Positions 1-8,328 of a stretch of 64,000 bases of DNA are shown piece after piece. The translations under genes and the position numbers were made by a program. The stretch is from an uncultured Alistipes sp. (GTDB taxonomy: Bacteria; Bacteroidota; Bacteroidia; Bacteroidales; Rikenellaceae), in assembly GCA_900550375.1 (NCBI GenBank), contig URRP01000001.1:40860-104859 (forward strand), written 5' to 3'. Within the stretch, counting starts at the first letter, position 1. Each line of letters begins with the position of its first letter. The notes under the pieces were generated by a model. The model was not told the DNA's origin. It saw only the letters and a list, made by a program, of their open reading frames with translations, and did no database searches.

Positions 1-42
1 CTCGGAACGTCCGCCGTCGGAATCGTATACCCAGCGTTCCAT
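1..42 (-). CDS. Start of an unidentified protein, cut by the window edge
   Basis: An ATG read on the minus strand opens a frame of 14 codons (MERWVYDSDGGRSE) that runs off the window. It starts 9 bases after the stop of the rhomboid gene, a spacing typical of genes co-transcribed with mutL and the rhomboid protease. Too little is visible to name the product. The sequence start is hydrophilic, so there is no N-terminal signal peptide or membrane segment in the visible part. Confidence 0.5.
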   Translation of the reverse strand, partial: MERWVYDSDGGRSE

Positions 43-51
43 CGCTCAGAA

Positions 52-672
52 TCAGAAACGGATAACCCCTTTCCGGCGCCAATAATAGAGCAGCCCCAAT
101 CCCCACAGCATACCGCCCACGTGAGCGAAATGCGCTACGCCGGACTGTCGACCGGTGGTTCCCAGCCACAATTCGATAGCCGCATAGATGATTACGAACC
201 ACTTTGCTTTCAACGGGATGGGAGGAATAAGCAGCATGATGATCGAGTTGGGCCACAGCACGCCGAAGGCGAGCAGCAATCCCATCACGGCACCCGATGC
301 GCCCAGCAGCTGAATGCCGAACTCGCCCGTCAGACCGGCAATGCCCATCTGCACCAGCGCGGCACCTACGCCGCAGACCATATAGTAGACCAGAAACCGC
401 TTCGAGCCGAGTGCGTACTCCAGCGTGCGGCCGAACATCCACAACGCGAACATATTGAAAAACAGATGCTCCCAGCTGGCATGGAGAAACATATAGGTAA
501 TGAACTGGTAGGAGTGGTAATAAGGACTCGTAAACCAGAAGAGCACACCGTACTGCGCCATCAGATGGTTGATCGAAGGGATGAGATAGGCCCCCAGAAA
601 GGCGAGGCAGTTGATGATTATCAGATTCTTCACCACCGGAGGCGTCGAGAAATAGCTGCTGTTCATTGTCAT
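52..672 (-). CDS. Rhomboid-family intramembrane serine protease
   Basis: A 206-residue polytopic membrane protein of the rhomboid family, which cleaves transmembrane segments of other proteins inside the membrane. The catalytic serine motif GASGA is at about residue 125 and the catalytic histidine lies in HFAHVGG near the C-terminus; the H-x-x-W-E-H-x-x-x-N stretch (HASWEHLFFN, about residue 64) is also present. It follows mutL by 46 bases on the same strand. A TATCTTTG -7 box read on the minus strand (682-689) lies just before it, so it may have its own promoter with a very short leader; in that case the second methionine (MNSSYF, 666) could be the real start. The substrate cannot be inferred. 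Confidence 0.9.
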   Translation of the reverse strand: MTMNSSYFSTPPVVKNLIIINCLAFLGAYLIPSINHLMAQYGVLFWFTSPYYHSYQFITYMFLHASWEHLFFNMFALWMFGRTLEYALGSKRFLVYYMVCGVGAALVQMGIAGLTGEFGIQLLGASGAVMGLLLAFGVLWPNSIIMLLIPPIPLKAKWFVIIYAAIELWLGTTGRQSGVAHFAHVGGMLWGLGLLYYWRRKGVIRF

Positions 673-681
673 TAATTTTTA

Positions 682-689
682 CAAAGATA
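682..689 (-). promoter_or_regulatory. Possible -7 box before the rhomboid gene
   Basis: CAAAGATA on the plus strand reads TATCTTTG on the minus strand, matching the Bacteroidetes TAnnTTTG -7 element. No clear TTTG -33 box is seen about 20 bases upstream. Transcription would begin within about ten bases of the start codon. Confidence 0.4.
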
Positions 690-718
690 ACGTTTTTTCC
701 GGTATACCGGCCCCTCTT

Positions 719-2785
719 CTACCGAAGTTTCGCACGCAGCTCGTCGAGCGTGATCTCGGCCAGAATCGGTTTCCCCGCCGGCGAGAAGCAACGGTCGCCG
801 GCCTCCTGCAATCGCGCAAGCAGCCGCTCGGCCTCCTTCTGCGAAGTGCAGCGGCCCATAGGCCGCGAGCCGCTGCGGGCCAACCCTGCGGCGATCCGTT
901 CACGGCGCAGATCGGCGGCCGAAACATGCGCGAAAGTCTGCAACAATTCGTAGATCAGCTCGTCGATCGTCTCCGAAGGCATATCGGCCGGCGTGCCCTT
1001 CACGTCGATCGCACCGTCGCCCATGCGTTCGATATCGAATCCGACGGCGGCGAACTCGGCGGCATGTTGTCCGAGCAGCTCGTATTCGTCGTGCGAGAGC
1101 ACCAGCCGTTCGGGGAAAAGCAGCTGCTCGCTCACCGCCGAACCGTTGGAGAGCATCGAGAGGTAATATTCATAGAGCAAACGCTCCTGCGCCCGCTTCA
1201 GATCGACCGCCACGAGTGCGCCGCCCAGCATCGCCACTGCATATCCGGGTGCTACGGACGTCACGCTGCGGAACTCCGCCGCAGGTTCATCGATCAACCG
1301 CTGCTGTACGGCCGCATCCGACGAAGAGACATATTCCAGCAGGCTCTCTTGCGCGTCATCCGCCGCAACGATCGCCTCCGCCGACAGCGACGGCACTTCG
1401 GCCATCTCCGCGAATCGGGCAACGTCTTCGTCCGACACAGCCGCCCGCGACGGCACCTCCTCGTAACCGCCTTCGCGATCGGAGAGAAGATACTCCTCCG
1501 CCGGATCGAACGCGGGACGCAGCGCAGCGCCTCTCCGCAACGACCCTGCTCCTCGACCGCCGCTGCCCCGTCCCGCAGTCGAATGCGCGGAGGCGCCCGA
1601 AAGCTCCGTAAAATCCTCACCGGGAAACTCCTCGACGATATCGGACGACGAATCGCCTCCCTCGGCGACATACCCCTCGGCAAAGGGGTTATAATGTTCG
1701 TTGACCATCGCCGCCGGCTCTCCGTAAACGGCTCCCTGCCGCGCCACGGGAATCTCGATGCGCCCTTCGGCCGTGAAATCCATCATCGGCACGGCACCGG
1801 TCTTACCCAGCGTATTGCGCACGGCGGCGTGAATGATCTCCCACACAGCCTCCTTGTCATCGAACTTCACCTCGATCTTCTGGGGGTGGACATTGACGTC
1901 GATCCGCTCTGGATCGATGGTCAGGAAGAGGAAATAAGAGGGGAAACAGGTATCGGGAATCAGCTTCTCGTAGGCTTTCAGCACCGCTTTGCGCAGGTAT
2001 TGGTCGCTGAAGTACCGCCCGTTGACGAAAAAGTACTGTTCGGCATTGCTCTTTTTGGCGGCGGCCGGCCGGCCCACGAATCCGTCGACACGAACGATCG
2101 ACGTGTCGGCCGCGACCTCCAGCAGATTGGGCTTGATATGACGGCCTATCACATCGACGATCCGCCCTGCCAGCGATGCGGGTTGCAGATGGTAGACCGG
2201 AGCGTCGTTGTCGTACAGCTCGAACGCCGTGTCGGGATTGCACAGCGCCACGCGCTGAAATTCGGCTTTGATCTGTTTCGACGACGCGGTACTCTTCTCC
2301 AGAAACCGCCGCCGCGCCGGAACGTTGTAAAAGAGGTTGCGCACATAGAACTGCGACCCCACGGGGCACAGGATCGGCTCCTGACTCTGGAACTTGCCGC
2401 CGTTGACCAGCGTCTGCGTACCCACTTCGTCGCCCTCCTGCCGCGTGCGCAGCTCGACCTGCGCGACGGCCGCGATCGATGCGAGCGCCTCGCCGCGGAA
2501 GCCGAACGTATGGAGCGCATAGATATCCTCGACCGAAGCGATCTTGCTCGTGGCGTGGCGATCGAAAGCCATGCGGGCATCCATCGGCGACATGCCGCAT
2601 CCGTCGTCGATGATCTGTATCAACTCGCGGCCGCCGTCGCGCGCATTGACCGTAACGGTATGCGCACCGGCGTCGATGGCATTCTCCATCATCTCCTTCA
2701 CCACCGACGACGGGCGGTTGACCACCTCGCCGGCAGCGATCTGATTGGCTACGACATCGGGCAGCAGTTTGATTCGATCGGCCAT
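719..2785 (-). CDS. mutL: DNA mismatch repair protein MutL
   Basis: A 688-residue MutL with the GHKL ATPase motifs in order: ENAIDAGA (about residue 35), DDGCGM (about 61), HATSKI and GFRGEAL (about 77-99). A long acidic and glycine/arginine-rich linker (about 340-500) leads to the C-terminal dimerisation domain. It acts with MutS to coordinate excision of mismatched DNA. In the C-terminal domain the place of the endonuclease motif DQHAxxE(x)4E reads VDLKRAQERLLYE, so the Q-H metal-binding part is absent; this suggests a MutL without intrinsic nicking activity. It lies 6 bases after the small membrane protein and within the dnaJ-grpE block. Confidence 0.95.
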   Translation of the reverse strand: MADRIKLLPDVVANQIAAGEVVNRPSSVVKEMMENAIDAGAHTVTVNARDGGRELIQIIDDGCGMSPMDARMAFDRHATSKIASVEDIYALHTFGFRGEALASIAAVAQVELRTRQEGDEVGTQTLVNGGKFQSQEPILCPVGSQFYVRNLFYNVPARRRFLEKSTASSKQIKAEFQRVALCNPDTAFELYDNDAPVYHLQPASLAGRIVDVIGRHIKPNLLEVAADTSIVRVDGFVGRPAAAKKSNAEQYFFVNGRYFSDQYLRKAVLKAYEKLIPDTCFPSYFLFLTIDPERIDVNVHPQKIEVKFDDKEAVWEIIHAAVRNTLGKTGAVPMMDFTAEGRIEIPVARQGAVYGEPAAMVNEHYNPFAEGYVAEGGDSSSDIVEEFPGEDFTELSGASAHSTAGRGSGGRGAGSLRRGAALRPAFDPAEEYLLSDREGGYEEVPSRAAVSDEDVARFAEMAEVPSLSAEAIVAADDAQESLLEYVSSSDAAVQQRLIDEPAAEFRSVTSVAPGYAVAMLGGALVAVDLKRAQERLLYEYYLSMLSNGSAVSEQLLFPERLVLSHDEYELLGQHAAEFAAVGFDIERMGDGAIDVKGTPADMPSETIDELIYELLQTFAHVSAADLRRERIAAGLARSGSRPMGRCTSQKEAERLLARLQEAGDRCFSPAGKPILAEITLDELRAKLR

Positions 2786-2791
2786 ACGCTG

Positions 2792-3235
2792 CTACTGCCC
2801 TTCGTAGTCGTTAGGTACCACCGTGATCGGCATCTCCTGCCACTCCACGTCGCTGATGCCCGACTGGTCGAGATCGGAGGACGGAGCCTGCCGTTCGACC
2901 GCAGCGGGCGCAGGCGCCTGACCGGCCTGCTTCATCATCGCCGTCACTTTGGGGTAGATCACCATGAAGAAGAGCAGCAGCACCAAGACGCCCGTAAGCA
3001 GCAGACCGAAACGTCGTTTCGAGCGGGCGCTCCGCTCCGCCTCGCGCCGTGCGGCACGCGCCGTGCGGGCCGTGCGGACGTACTGCCCGGGCTCATACTC
3101 CCGATCGGCATCTTCGGGACGCTCGCCGCGCAATTCGGCGCGGCGCTGCGCCCTGCGTTCCGCTTCGGGATCGTAGTAACGCGGGATGTAGTTGAATTTA
3201 TTGGCGTGCTTCTTAAAAGGTGAAAAACCTAACAT
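2792..3235 (-). CDS. Small single-pass membrane protein of unknown function
   Basis: 147 residues. The N-terminal third has an FNYIPRYYDP segment, then an Arg/Glu/Ala-rich, very basic region (about residues 25-72), one strong hydrophobic helix (about 75-95), and a short C-terminal tail outside the helix. I do not recognise a named family. The gene sits between dnaJ and mutL on the same strand (33 bases after dnaJ, 6 before mutL), an arrangement that suggests a housekeeping role. No catalytic motif is visible. Confidence 0.8.
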   Translation of the reverse strand: MLGFSPFKKHANKFNYIPRYYDPEAERRAQRRAELRGERPEDADREYEPGQYVRTARTARAARREAERSARSKRRFGLLLTGVLVLLLFFMVIYPKVTAMMKQAGQAPAPAAVERQAPSSDLDQSGISDVEWQEMPITVVPNDYEGQ

Positions 3236-3268
3236 GACGACTCGTGTTTTGGGCGAAGATACGAATTT

Positions 3269-4447
3269 TTATTGGAAGAAATTCTTCATCCGCTCGAAGA
3301 TGTTTTGGTTTTTGACCGATTCGGCCTTCGCGAACGACGGCTGCTGTGCGAGCTGCTCGACCAGCCGCTTCTCTTCGGCGGAGAGTTTCGCCGGAACGGT
3401 GATGTCGACCACCGCCAGCAGATCGCCTGTTCCATACCCGTTCACGTCGGGCAGCCCCTTGCCCCGCAGACGCAGCACCTTGCCGGCATGCGTACCGGGA
3501 TCGATTTTGATCTTCACGCGGCCGTCGACCGTAGGTATCTCGACCGAACCGCCGAGCAGTGCCGTCGGAACGGTGATATTCAGATTGTGGATCAGATCGT
3601 TGCCGTCGCGCACCAGTTCGGAATTGCGCTCCTCGTCGATCACCACGAGCAGATCGCCGTTTACGCCGCCCTGACGCGCGGCATTGCCCTTGCCGGCAAC
3701 GGTCAATACCATTCCCTCGCCTACGCCGGCCGGAATACGGATCTCGACGACCTCCTCGCCGCGCACGGCGCCTTCGCCGCCGCACTTGTCGCATTTGGAG
3801 GTGATGACCTTGCCCGTACCGCCGCAGGTCGGGCAGACGCCCTGCGTCTGCATCCGTCCGAAGAAGGTGTTCTCCACACGGGTCACATATCCCGATCCGT
3901 TACAGGTCGGGCAGGTCGAATAGGCGTTGGGGTCTTTGGCGCCCGTCCCGCCGCATTTGTCGCAGGCGACGAGCTTCGAAATCTTGAGTTTCTTGGTGGT
4001 GCCCTTGGCGATCTCGGCCAAGGTCAGTTTCACCCGCACACGCAGGTCGGAACCCTTGTTGACCCGCTGACCGCGCTGCGTGCGGCCCCCCGAAAAGCCC
4101 GAGAAGCCGCCGCCGAAATGACCGCCGAAAATATCTCCGAACTGCGAGAAGATATCCTCCATCGAAAAACCTCCTCCCGAGAATCCTCCGAATCCGCCTG
4201 CACCGCCGCCTGCGGCGCCATTCATCCCCGCATGGCCGAACTGGTCGTAGCGGGCGCGCTTGTCGGGATTCGACAGCACGTCGTATGCTTCGGCGGCCTC
4301 CTTGAACTTCTCCTCGGCCTCCTTATCTCCCGGATTTTTATCGGGATGGAATTTAATGGCCGCCTTGCGGTAGGCCTTTTTTATCTCATCGGCGTTGGCT
4401 GTCTTCTCGACGCCGAGCACCTCGTAATAATCGCGTTTTTCTGCCAT
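3269..4447 (-). CDS. dnaJ: Chaperone protein DnaJ (Hsp40)
   Basis: A 392-residue type I DnaJ. The J domain carries HPD at about residue 34, followed by a Gly/Phe-rich linker (about 75-135) and four CxxCxGxG zinc repeats (CDKCGGTG, CPTCNGSG, CPTCGGTG, CDKCGGEG; about 165-235), then the substrate-binding C-terminal domains. It stimulates DnaK ATPase and delivers unfolded clients. It follows grpE by 51 bases on the same strand, the usual chaperone pairing; dnaK is not in the window. Confidence 0.97.
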   Translation of the reverse strand: MAEKRDYYEVLGVEKTANADEIKKAYRKAAIKFHPDKNPGDKEAEEKFKEAAEAYDVLSNPDKRARYDQFGHAGMNGAAGGGAGGFGGFSGGGFSMEDIFSQFGDIFGGHFGGGFSGFSGGRTQRGQRVNKGSDLRVRVKLTLAEIAKGTTKKLKISKLVACDKCGGTGAKDPNAYSTCPTCNGSGYVTRVENTFFGRMQTQGVCPTCGGTGKVITSKCDKCGGEGAVRGEEVVEIRIPAGVGEGMVLTVAGKGNAARQGGVNGDLLVVIDEERNSELVRDGNDLIHNLNITVPTALLGGSVEIPTVDGRVKIKIDPGTHAGKVLRLRGKGLPDVNGYGTGDLLAVVDITVPAKLSAEEKRLVEQLAQQPSFAKAESVKNQNIFERMKNFFQ

Positions 4448-4498
4448 AATCTTCGGATTCTCCCCCGATTCTACTCTTCATTCATTCAGTTCCGAGAC

Positions 4499-5176
4499 TT
4501 ACTCGCCTACGACGACCTTCGCGAAGCGAAGCACCTTGTCATGCAGCCGATAACCTTTCTGCACCACGTCGATAATTTTTCCGCGCTGCTCCTCGCCGGC
4601 CTGAAATCGGGCCACCGCCTCGTGATGGTCGGTGTTCAGTTCGAGTCCTTTGGCTTCGATTTCACTCACGCCGCACGAGCGGAGTACTTCGTGAAACTTC
4701 TGCGCGATCAGCACGACACCCTCACGCAGCGCATCCATATCGTCGCTTTTGGCCATCGCCTCCACCGCTCGGTCCATATCGTCGGCTATGGGCAGCATCG
4801 CTTTCAACACGTCCGCTCCGCCCCGTTCGACCAGCTCCATCTTCTCGCGCAGCGTGCGCTTGCGATAGTTGTCGAACTCGGCCTGCAACCGCAGAAATTT
4901 GTCCTGCCATTCGGCGATCTGCTGCTCCAGTTCGGGTGCCAGCTGCTCGCAGACGCCTGCTTCGACGCCCGACTCGTCGCCGGCAACGCCCGAAGCGGTG
5001 CCATGAGCCGGAGCTTCGTCGCCCGTGGGCGTTGCGTCTGTCATTGTGTCAGTACTCACACCGTCGTCGCCTGACACATTGGCGCACGGCTCGCCGTCGC
5101 ACGAAGGATAACCCTCGCCCGGAGCAAACCCCTCGTCACCGCTAATCGACTCATTGTAAATCTCTTCCTTTTTCAT
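4499..5176 (-). CDS. grpE: Nucleotide exchange factor GrpE
   Basis: 225 residues: an acidic, low-complexity N-terminus (about 1-75), a long coiled-coil region (QQIAEWQDKFLRLQAEFDNYRKRT, about 85-110) and the C-terminal beta domain ending with YRLHDKVLRFAKVVVGE. It releases ADP from DnaK. Start chosen at the methionine at 5176; the region to its right (5177-5236) is AT-rich with a TATACAATTTG stretch on the minus strand that resembles, but does not match exactly, a TAnnTTTG box, so this may be where a grpE-dnaJ transcript starts. Confidence 0.95.
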   Translation of the reverse strand: MKKEEIYNESISGDEGFAPGEGYPSCDGEPCANVSGDDGVSTDTMTDATPTGDEAPAHGTASGVAGDESGVEAGVCEQLAPELEQQIAEWQDKFLRLQAEFDNYRKRTLREKMELVERGGADVLKAMLPIADDMDRAVEAMAKSDDMDALREGVVLIAQKFHEVLRSCGVSEIEAKGLELNTDHHEAVARFQAGEEQRGKIIDVVQKGYRLHDKVLRFAKVVVGE

Positions 5177-5236
5177 ATCTCTTTATTTTGCATTTCCAGT
5201 TTTCTCTATTGCGCAAATTGTATACCAAGCGTCCCG

Positions 5237-5947
5237 CTACTCCAGAATGAAGATCGCCGGCCGTTTGTTCAGCTCCGGCAGCTGCGACCGCCGCCAGTCG
5301 GCGATGCTGCGCGTCAGTACGGTTTCATCCGGTGCAGTGAGGTCCTTCGCAATGGTCAGCATCGTCTGCGGCGCACAAATCTGCAACAGCTGTTCGGCCA
5401 GTTTCACATTGCGGTAAGGCGTCTCGATGAAGAGCTGCGCCTGTCCTTCGGCGTGCGCACGCCGCTCGAAAGCCCGGATCGCCCGTGCCCGTTCGTCGGG
5501 TTTGACGGGCAGATAGCCGTTGAAGGCGAAGGACTGCCCGTTGAGTCCCGAAGCCATCATCGCCAGCAGGATCGACGAAGGGCCGACCAGCGGCACGACG
5601 CGAATCCCGCGCCGGTGACACAACGCGACCACCAGTGCCCCGGGATCGGCCACCCCCGGCACGCCCGCCTCCGAGATGACACCGGCCGAACGGCCCGCCG
5701 CGATCGGCGCCACCAGCTCCTCCACCTCGCGGCCGGCGGCCGTATGTTCGTTCAGCTCCCTGAATTCCAGCTCTTCGATCGGCCGTCCCAGCTTCGCCTT
5801 CGACAAAAAACGCCGCGCCGAGCGAGTATTTTCGACGATGAAATAGTCCAACGAAGCCATCACCGCACGATTTGCGGCCGGCAGCACATCCCACACATCG
5901 CCCTCTTCGGCGATCGGGCAGGGAATCAGATAGAGTGTTCCGGGCAT
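5237..5947 (-). CDS. RsmI-like SAM-dependent methyltransferase (tetrapyrrole methylase fold)
   Basis: 236 residues. The N-terminus GTLYLIPCPI and the motif ISEAGVPGVADPGA (about 94-107) mark the tetrapyrrole-methylase fold, and LVGPSSILLAMMASG matches the SAM-binding region of RsmI, which 2'-O-methylates C1402 of 16S rRNA. It is the short, divergent Bacteroidetes form and the substrate is inferred from the family, so no gene symbol is given. It begins 9 bases after murF-alr on the same strand. Confidence 0.85.
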   Translation of the reverse strand: MPGTLYLIPCPIAEEGDVWDVLPAANRAVMASLDYFIVENTRSARRFLSKAKLGRPIEELEFRELNEHTAAGREVEELVAPIAAGRSAGVISEAGVPGVADPGALVVALCHRRGIRVVPLVGPSSILLAMMASGLNGQSFAFNGYLPVKPDERARAIRAFERRAHAEGQAQLFIETPYRNVKLAEQLLQICAPQTMLTIAKDLTAPDETVLTRSIADWRRSQLPELNKRPAIFILE

Positions 5948-5956
5948 AGCAGAGAG

Positions 5957-8317
5957 TTATTCTTTGAGGTAAATCCGTTTCACGCGGCCTGCGACCGACG
6001 TGAGTATCTCATAGGGGATCGTACCGAGTACGGCCGCCATCGCCTCGGGCGTATTGCCCGCCGCAGGCGAGAAGACCACCGCTTCGTCGCCCTCGGCGAC
6101 CCCTTCGATGCCGGTGATGTCGATCATGCAGCTGTCCATGCAGACGCGCCCCACGATCGGTGCCGGTTTGCCTCCCACACGCATCGACCATGCACCGCAG
6201 CCCAGATGGCGGTCCAGCCCGTCGGCATAACCGATCGGCACGGTGGCCGTCACCGTCGGATGTGTCAGCACGCCCGCACGGCCGTAGCCCACCGTCTCGG
6301 GCGGTGCCAGATGCTTGATCTGAACGATACGGGTACGCAGCGTCGAGACGGGACGCAGCCCCTCGTTGTGCTCGAACCCGAAGCCGTAAAGCCCCAGTCC
6401 CAGACGGCATAGATCGTATTGCGCTTCGGGGAAACGCTCGATGGCCGCCGAGTTGGCCGTATGGCGCAGCACGGGATAAGGCAGCGCCGCCGCAATGCGG
6501 CCGCTCATGCGGTCGAAACGCGCGAGCTGCAACCGCGTGAAATCGTCCTGCGCGGAGTCGTCCGAGGTACAGAGGTGCGCGAAGATCGTCGCCACGCGCA
6601 CCGTCCGCCCGCAGCGATCGAGCGCGTCGAGCAGAGCGGGCAGCTCCTCCTCCACGAAGCCCAAGCGGTGCATTCCCGTATCGAGCTTGATATGAATCGG
6701 ATAGTGCTGCTCGCCGTAGCGTTCCACGGCCTCCGCGAACTCGCCGAGCGACCGCAGGCTGTAAATCTCCGGTTCGAGCCGGTTGGCCGCCATCACGTCG
6801 AAGCTGTCCGAATCGGCGTTAAGCACCACGATGGGCATCGTGATACCGCGTTCGCGCAGCAGCACTCCCTCGTCGGCGAACGCTACGGCCAGATAATCGA
6901 CGCCCTGATGTTGCAGCAGCTGGGCCACCTCGAAATCGCCGGCGCCGTAGCTCGCGGCCTTGACCATCGCCACGAGGCCCACCCCCGGCCGCAGCTGCGA
7001 CCGGAAATAGTTCAGATTGTGGATCATGGCATCCAGATCGACCTCAAGCACCGTCGTGTGGCTCTTGCGAGAAAGCGCATGTTCCAGTTTTTCGAAACGG
7101 CTGTCGCGATTGCCTTTGAGCAGCACGGCGCGTCCCGCGATGTCGGCACGGTCGATGCGCCGCAGGTAGTCGTCGGTCGAAGCATAGAACGACTTGTCGC
7201 AGGCGAAACGCGCCGCCTGCACCTGCAATTTCGGGCCGATGCCGACGAACCGTCCCACGCCCGCCGCCGCGACCATCGCCGCCACACGCGCATAGAGTTC
7301 GTCGTCGGCCATGCCGCTTTGCAGGATGTCGGACAAGATCAACGTCGTAGGGCGTCCCGCCGCCACGCTGTGCAGATAATCCAGCGCAATGGCCAGCGAG
7401 TTGATATCGGAATTGTAAGCGTCGTCGACCAGCAGCGAGTCGTTGATCCCCTCCTTCACTTCGAGCCGCATCGCCACGCGCTGCAACCGTCCGAAATCGG
7501 GTGCGGGTCTTCCCGCAACCCGCCAGAAGGTCTCCACCAACTGCGAATTGCGTTCGGAAGCCGCGTCGGCGAATCCGCCGCCCGCAACCGTCGCGGCATC
7601 GAAAAGCTCATGCCCGTCGGTATAGACCTCGCGCAGCATCGAGGCCATCGGCTCGTAAGCGCCGTGATAGATGATCTGCGGTGCATGGAGCGCCAGCAGC
7701 AGTTTCTCGGCGCACTTCTCCTCCAGCGACGCGAAATGCTCCTGATGCGCATCGCCCAGCGAGGTGAAAATCACGATGTCGGGCGCGATCATCCGTTCCA
7801 GCCGCGTCATCTCGCCGGGCAGCGAAATCCCCGCCTCGACGAGGGCGATCGCTTCGTCGCCCTCGATCATCAGCAGCGACAGCGCCGTGCCCAGCTGCGA
7901 ATTGTAGCTGCGCGGCGAACGGAACAGCTTCACGCCGTCGGGGACCGTCTGGGCGATCCACTCCTTGACGACCGTCTTGCCGTTCGAACCGGTGATACCC
8001 ACCACCGTGCCGCCGAAGCGGCGCCGCCAGTCGGCAGCCAGCCGCTGCAAGGCGTCGATGGCATTTTCCACGACGACATACCCCGCCCCGTCGCGCATGT
8101 CGAGAGGCCGTTCGATCAGAAAAGCCCGCACGCCGCGGGCGTACATCCCGTCGACGAAATCGTGCGAATCGTGCCGCGCGCCGCGCATGGCGACGAACAG
8201 CGGTACGGCCGGCACACCACAGTTGCGGCTGTCGGTCACTACTTCCGTTACGCGCCGGTCTTCACCGGTGAAAGTTCCCCCGCAGATGCGTGCGATCTCT
8301 GATAAGGTATAGTCCAT
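5957..8317 (-). CDS. Bifunctional MurF ligase / alanine racemase
   Basis: A 786-residue fusion typical of Bacteroidetes. Residues 1 to about 410 are a Mur ligase with the ATP loop GITGSNGKT (107-115), which adds D-Ala-D-Ala to UDP-MurNAc-tripeptide. From about 425 on it is a fold-type III alanine racemase, with the PLP lysine in VAMVKAASYGAG (about residue 452), HRLGF, and the GRVCMDSCMID stretch near the C-terminus. Joining D-alanine supply to its use is the obvious rationale. The enzyme is cytoplasmic. Eleven bases separate it from mutS2 upstream. Confidence 0.95.
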   Translation of the reverse strand: MDYTLSEIARICGGTFTGEDRRVTEVVTDSRNCGVPAVPLFVAMRGARHDSHDFVDGMYARGVRAFLIERPLDMRDGAGYVVVENAIDALQRLAADWRRRFGGTVVGITGSNGKTVVKEWIAQTVPDGVKLFRSPRSYNSQLGTALSLLMIEGDEAIALVEAGISLPGEMTRLERMIAPDIVIFTSLGDAHQEHFASLEEKCAEKLLLALHAPQIIYHGAYEPMASMLREVYTDGHELFDAATVAGGGFADAASERNSQLVETFWRVAGRPAPDFGRLQRVAMRLEVKEGINDSLLVDDAYNSDINSLAIALDYLHSVAAGRPTTLILSDILQSGMADDELYARVAAMVAAAGVGRFVGIGPKLQVQAARFACDKSFYASTDDYLRRIDRADIAGRAVLLKGNRDSRFEKLEHALSRKSHTTVLEVDLDAMIHNLNYFRSQLRPGVGLVAMVKAASYGAGDFEVAQLLQHQGVDYLAVAFADEGVLLRERGITMPIVVLNADSDSFDVMAANRLEPEIYSLRSLGEFAEAVERYGEQHYPIHIKLDTGMHRLGFVEEELPALLDALDRCGRTVRVATIFAHLCTSDDSAQDDFTRLQLARFDRMSGRIAAALPYPVLRHTANSAAIERFPEAQYDLCRLGLGLYGFGFEHNEGLRPVSTLRTRIVQIKHLAPPETVGYGRAGVLTHPTVTATVPIGYADGLDRHLGCGAWSMRVGGKPAPIVGRVCMDSCMIDITGIEGVAEGDEAVVFSPAAGNTPEAMAAVLGTIPYEILTSVAGRVKRIYLKE

Positions 8318-8328
8318 CGTTTTTCGAT

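Noticed and set aside
926..3223. Very long open frame (765 codons) on the plus strand
   Set aside because: Antisense shadow of mutL and its neighbour; Arg/His-rich translation with no domain, typical of the opposite strand of GC-rich Bacteroidetes genes.
6419..8302. Long plus-strand open frame opposite murF-alr
   Set aside because: Shadow frame rich in Arg, His and Gln; the minus-strand gene has full family motifs.
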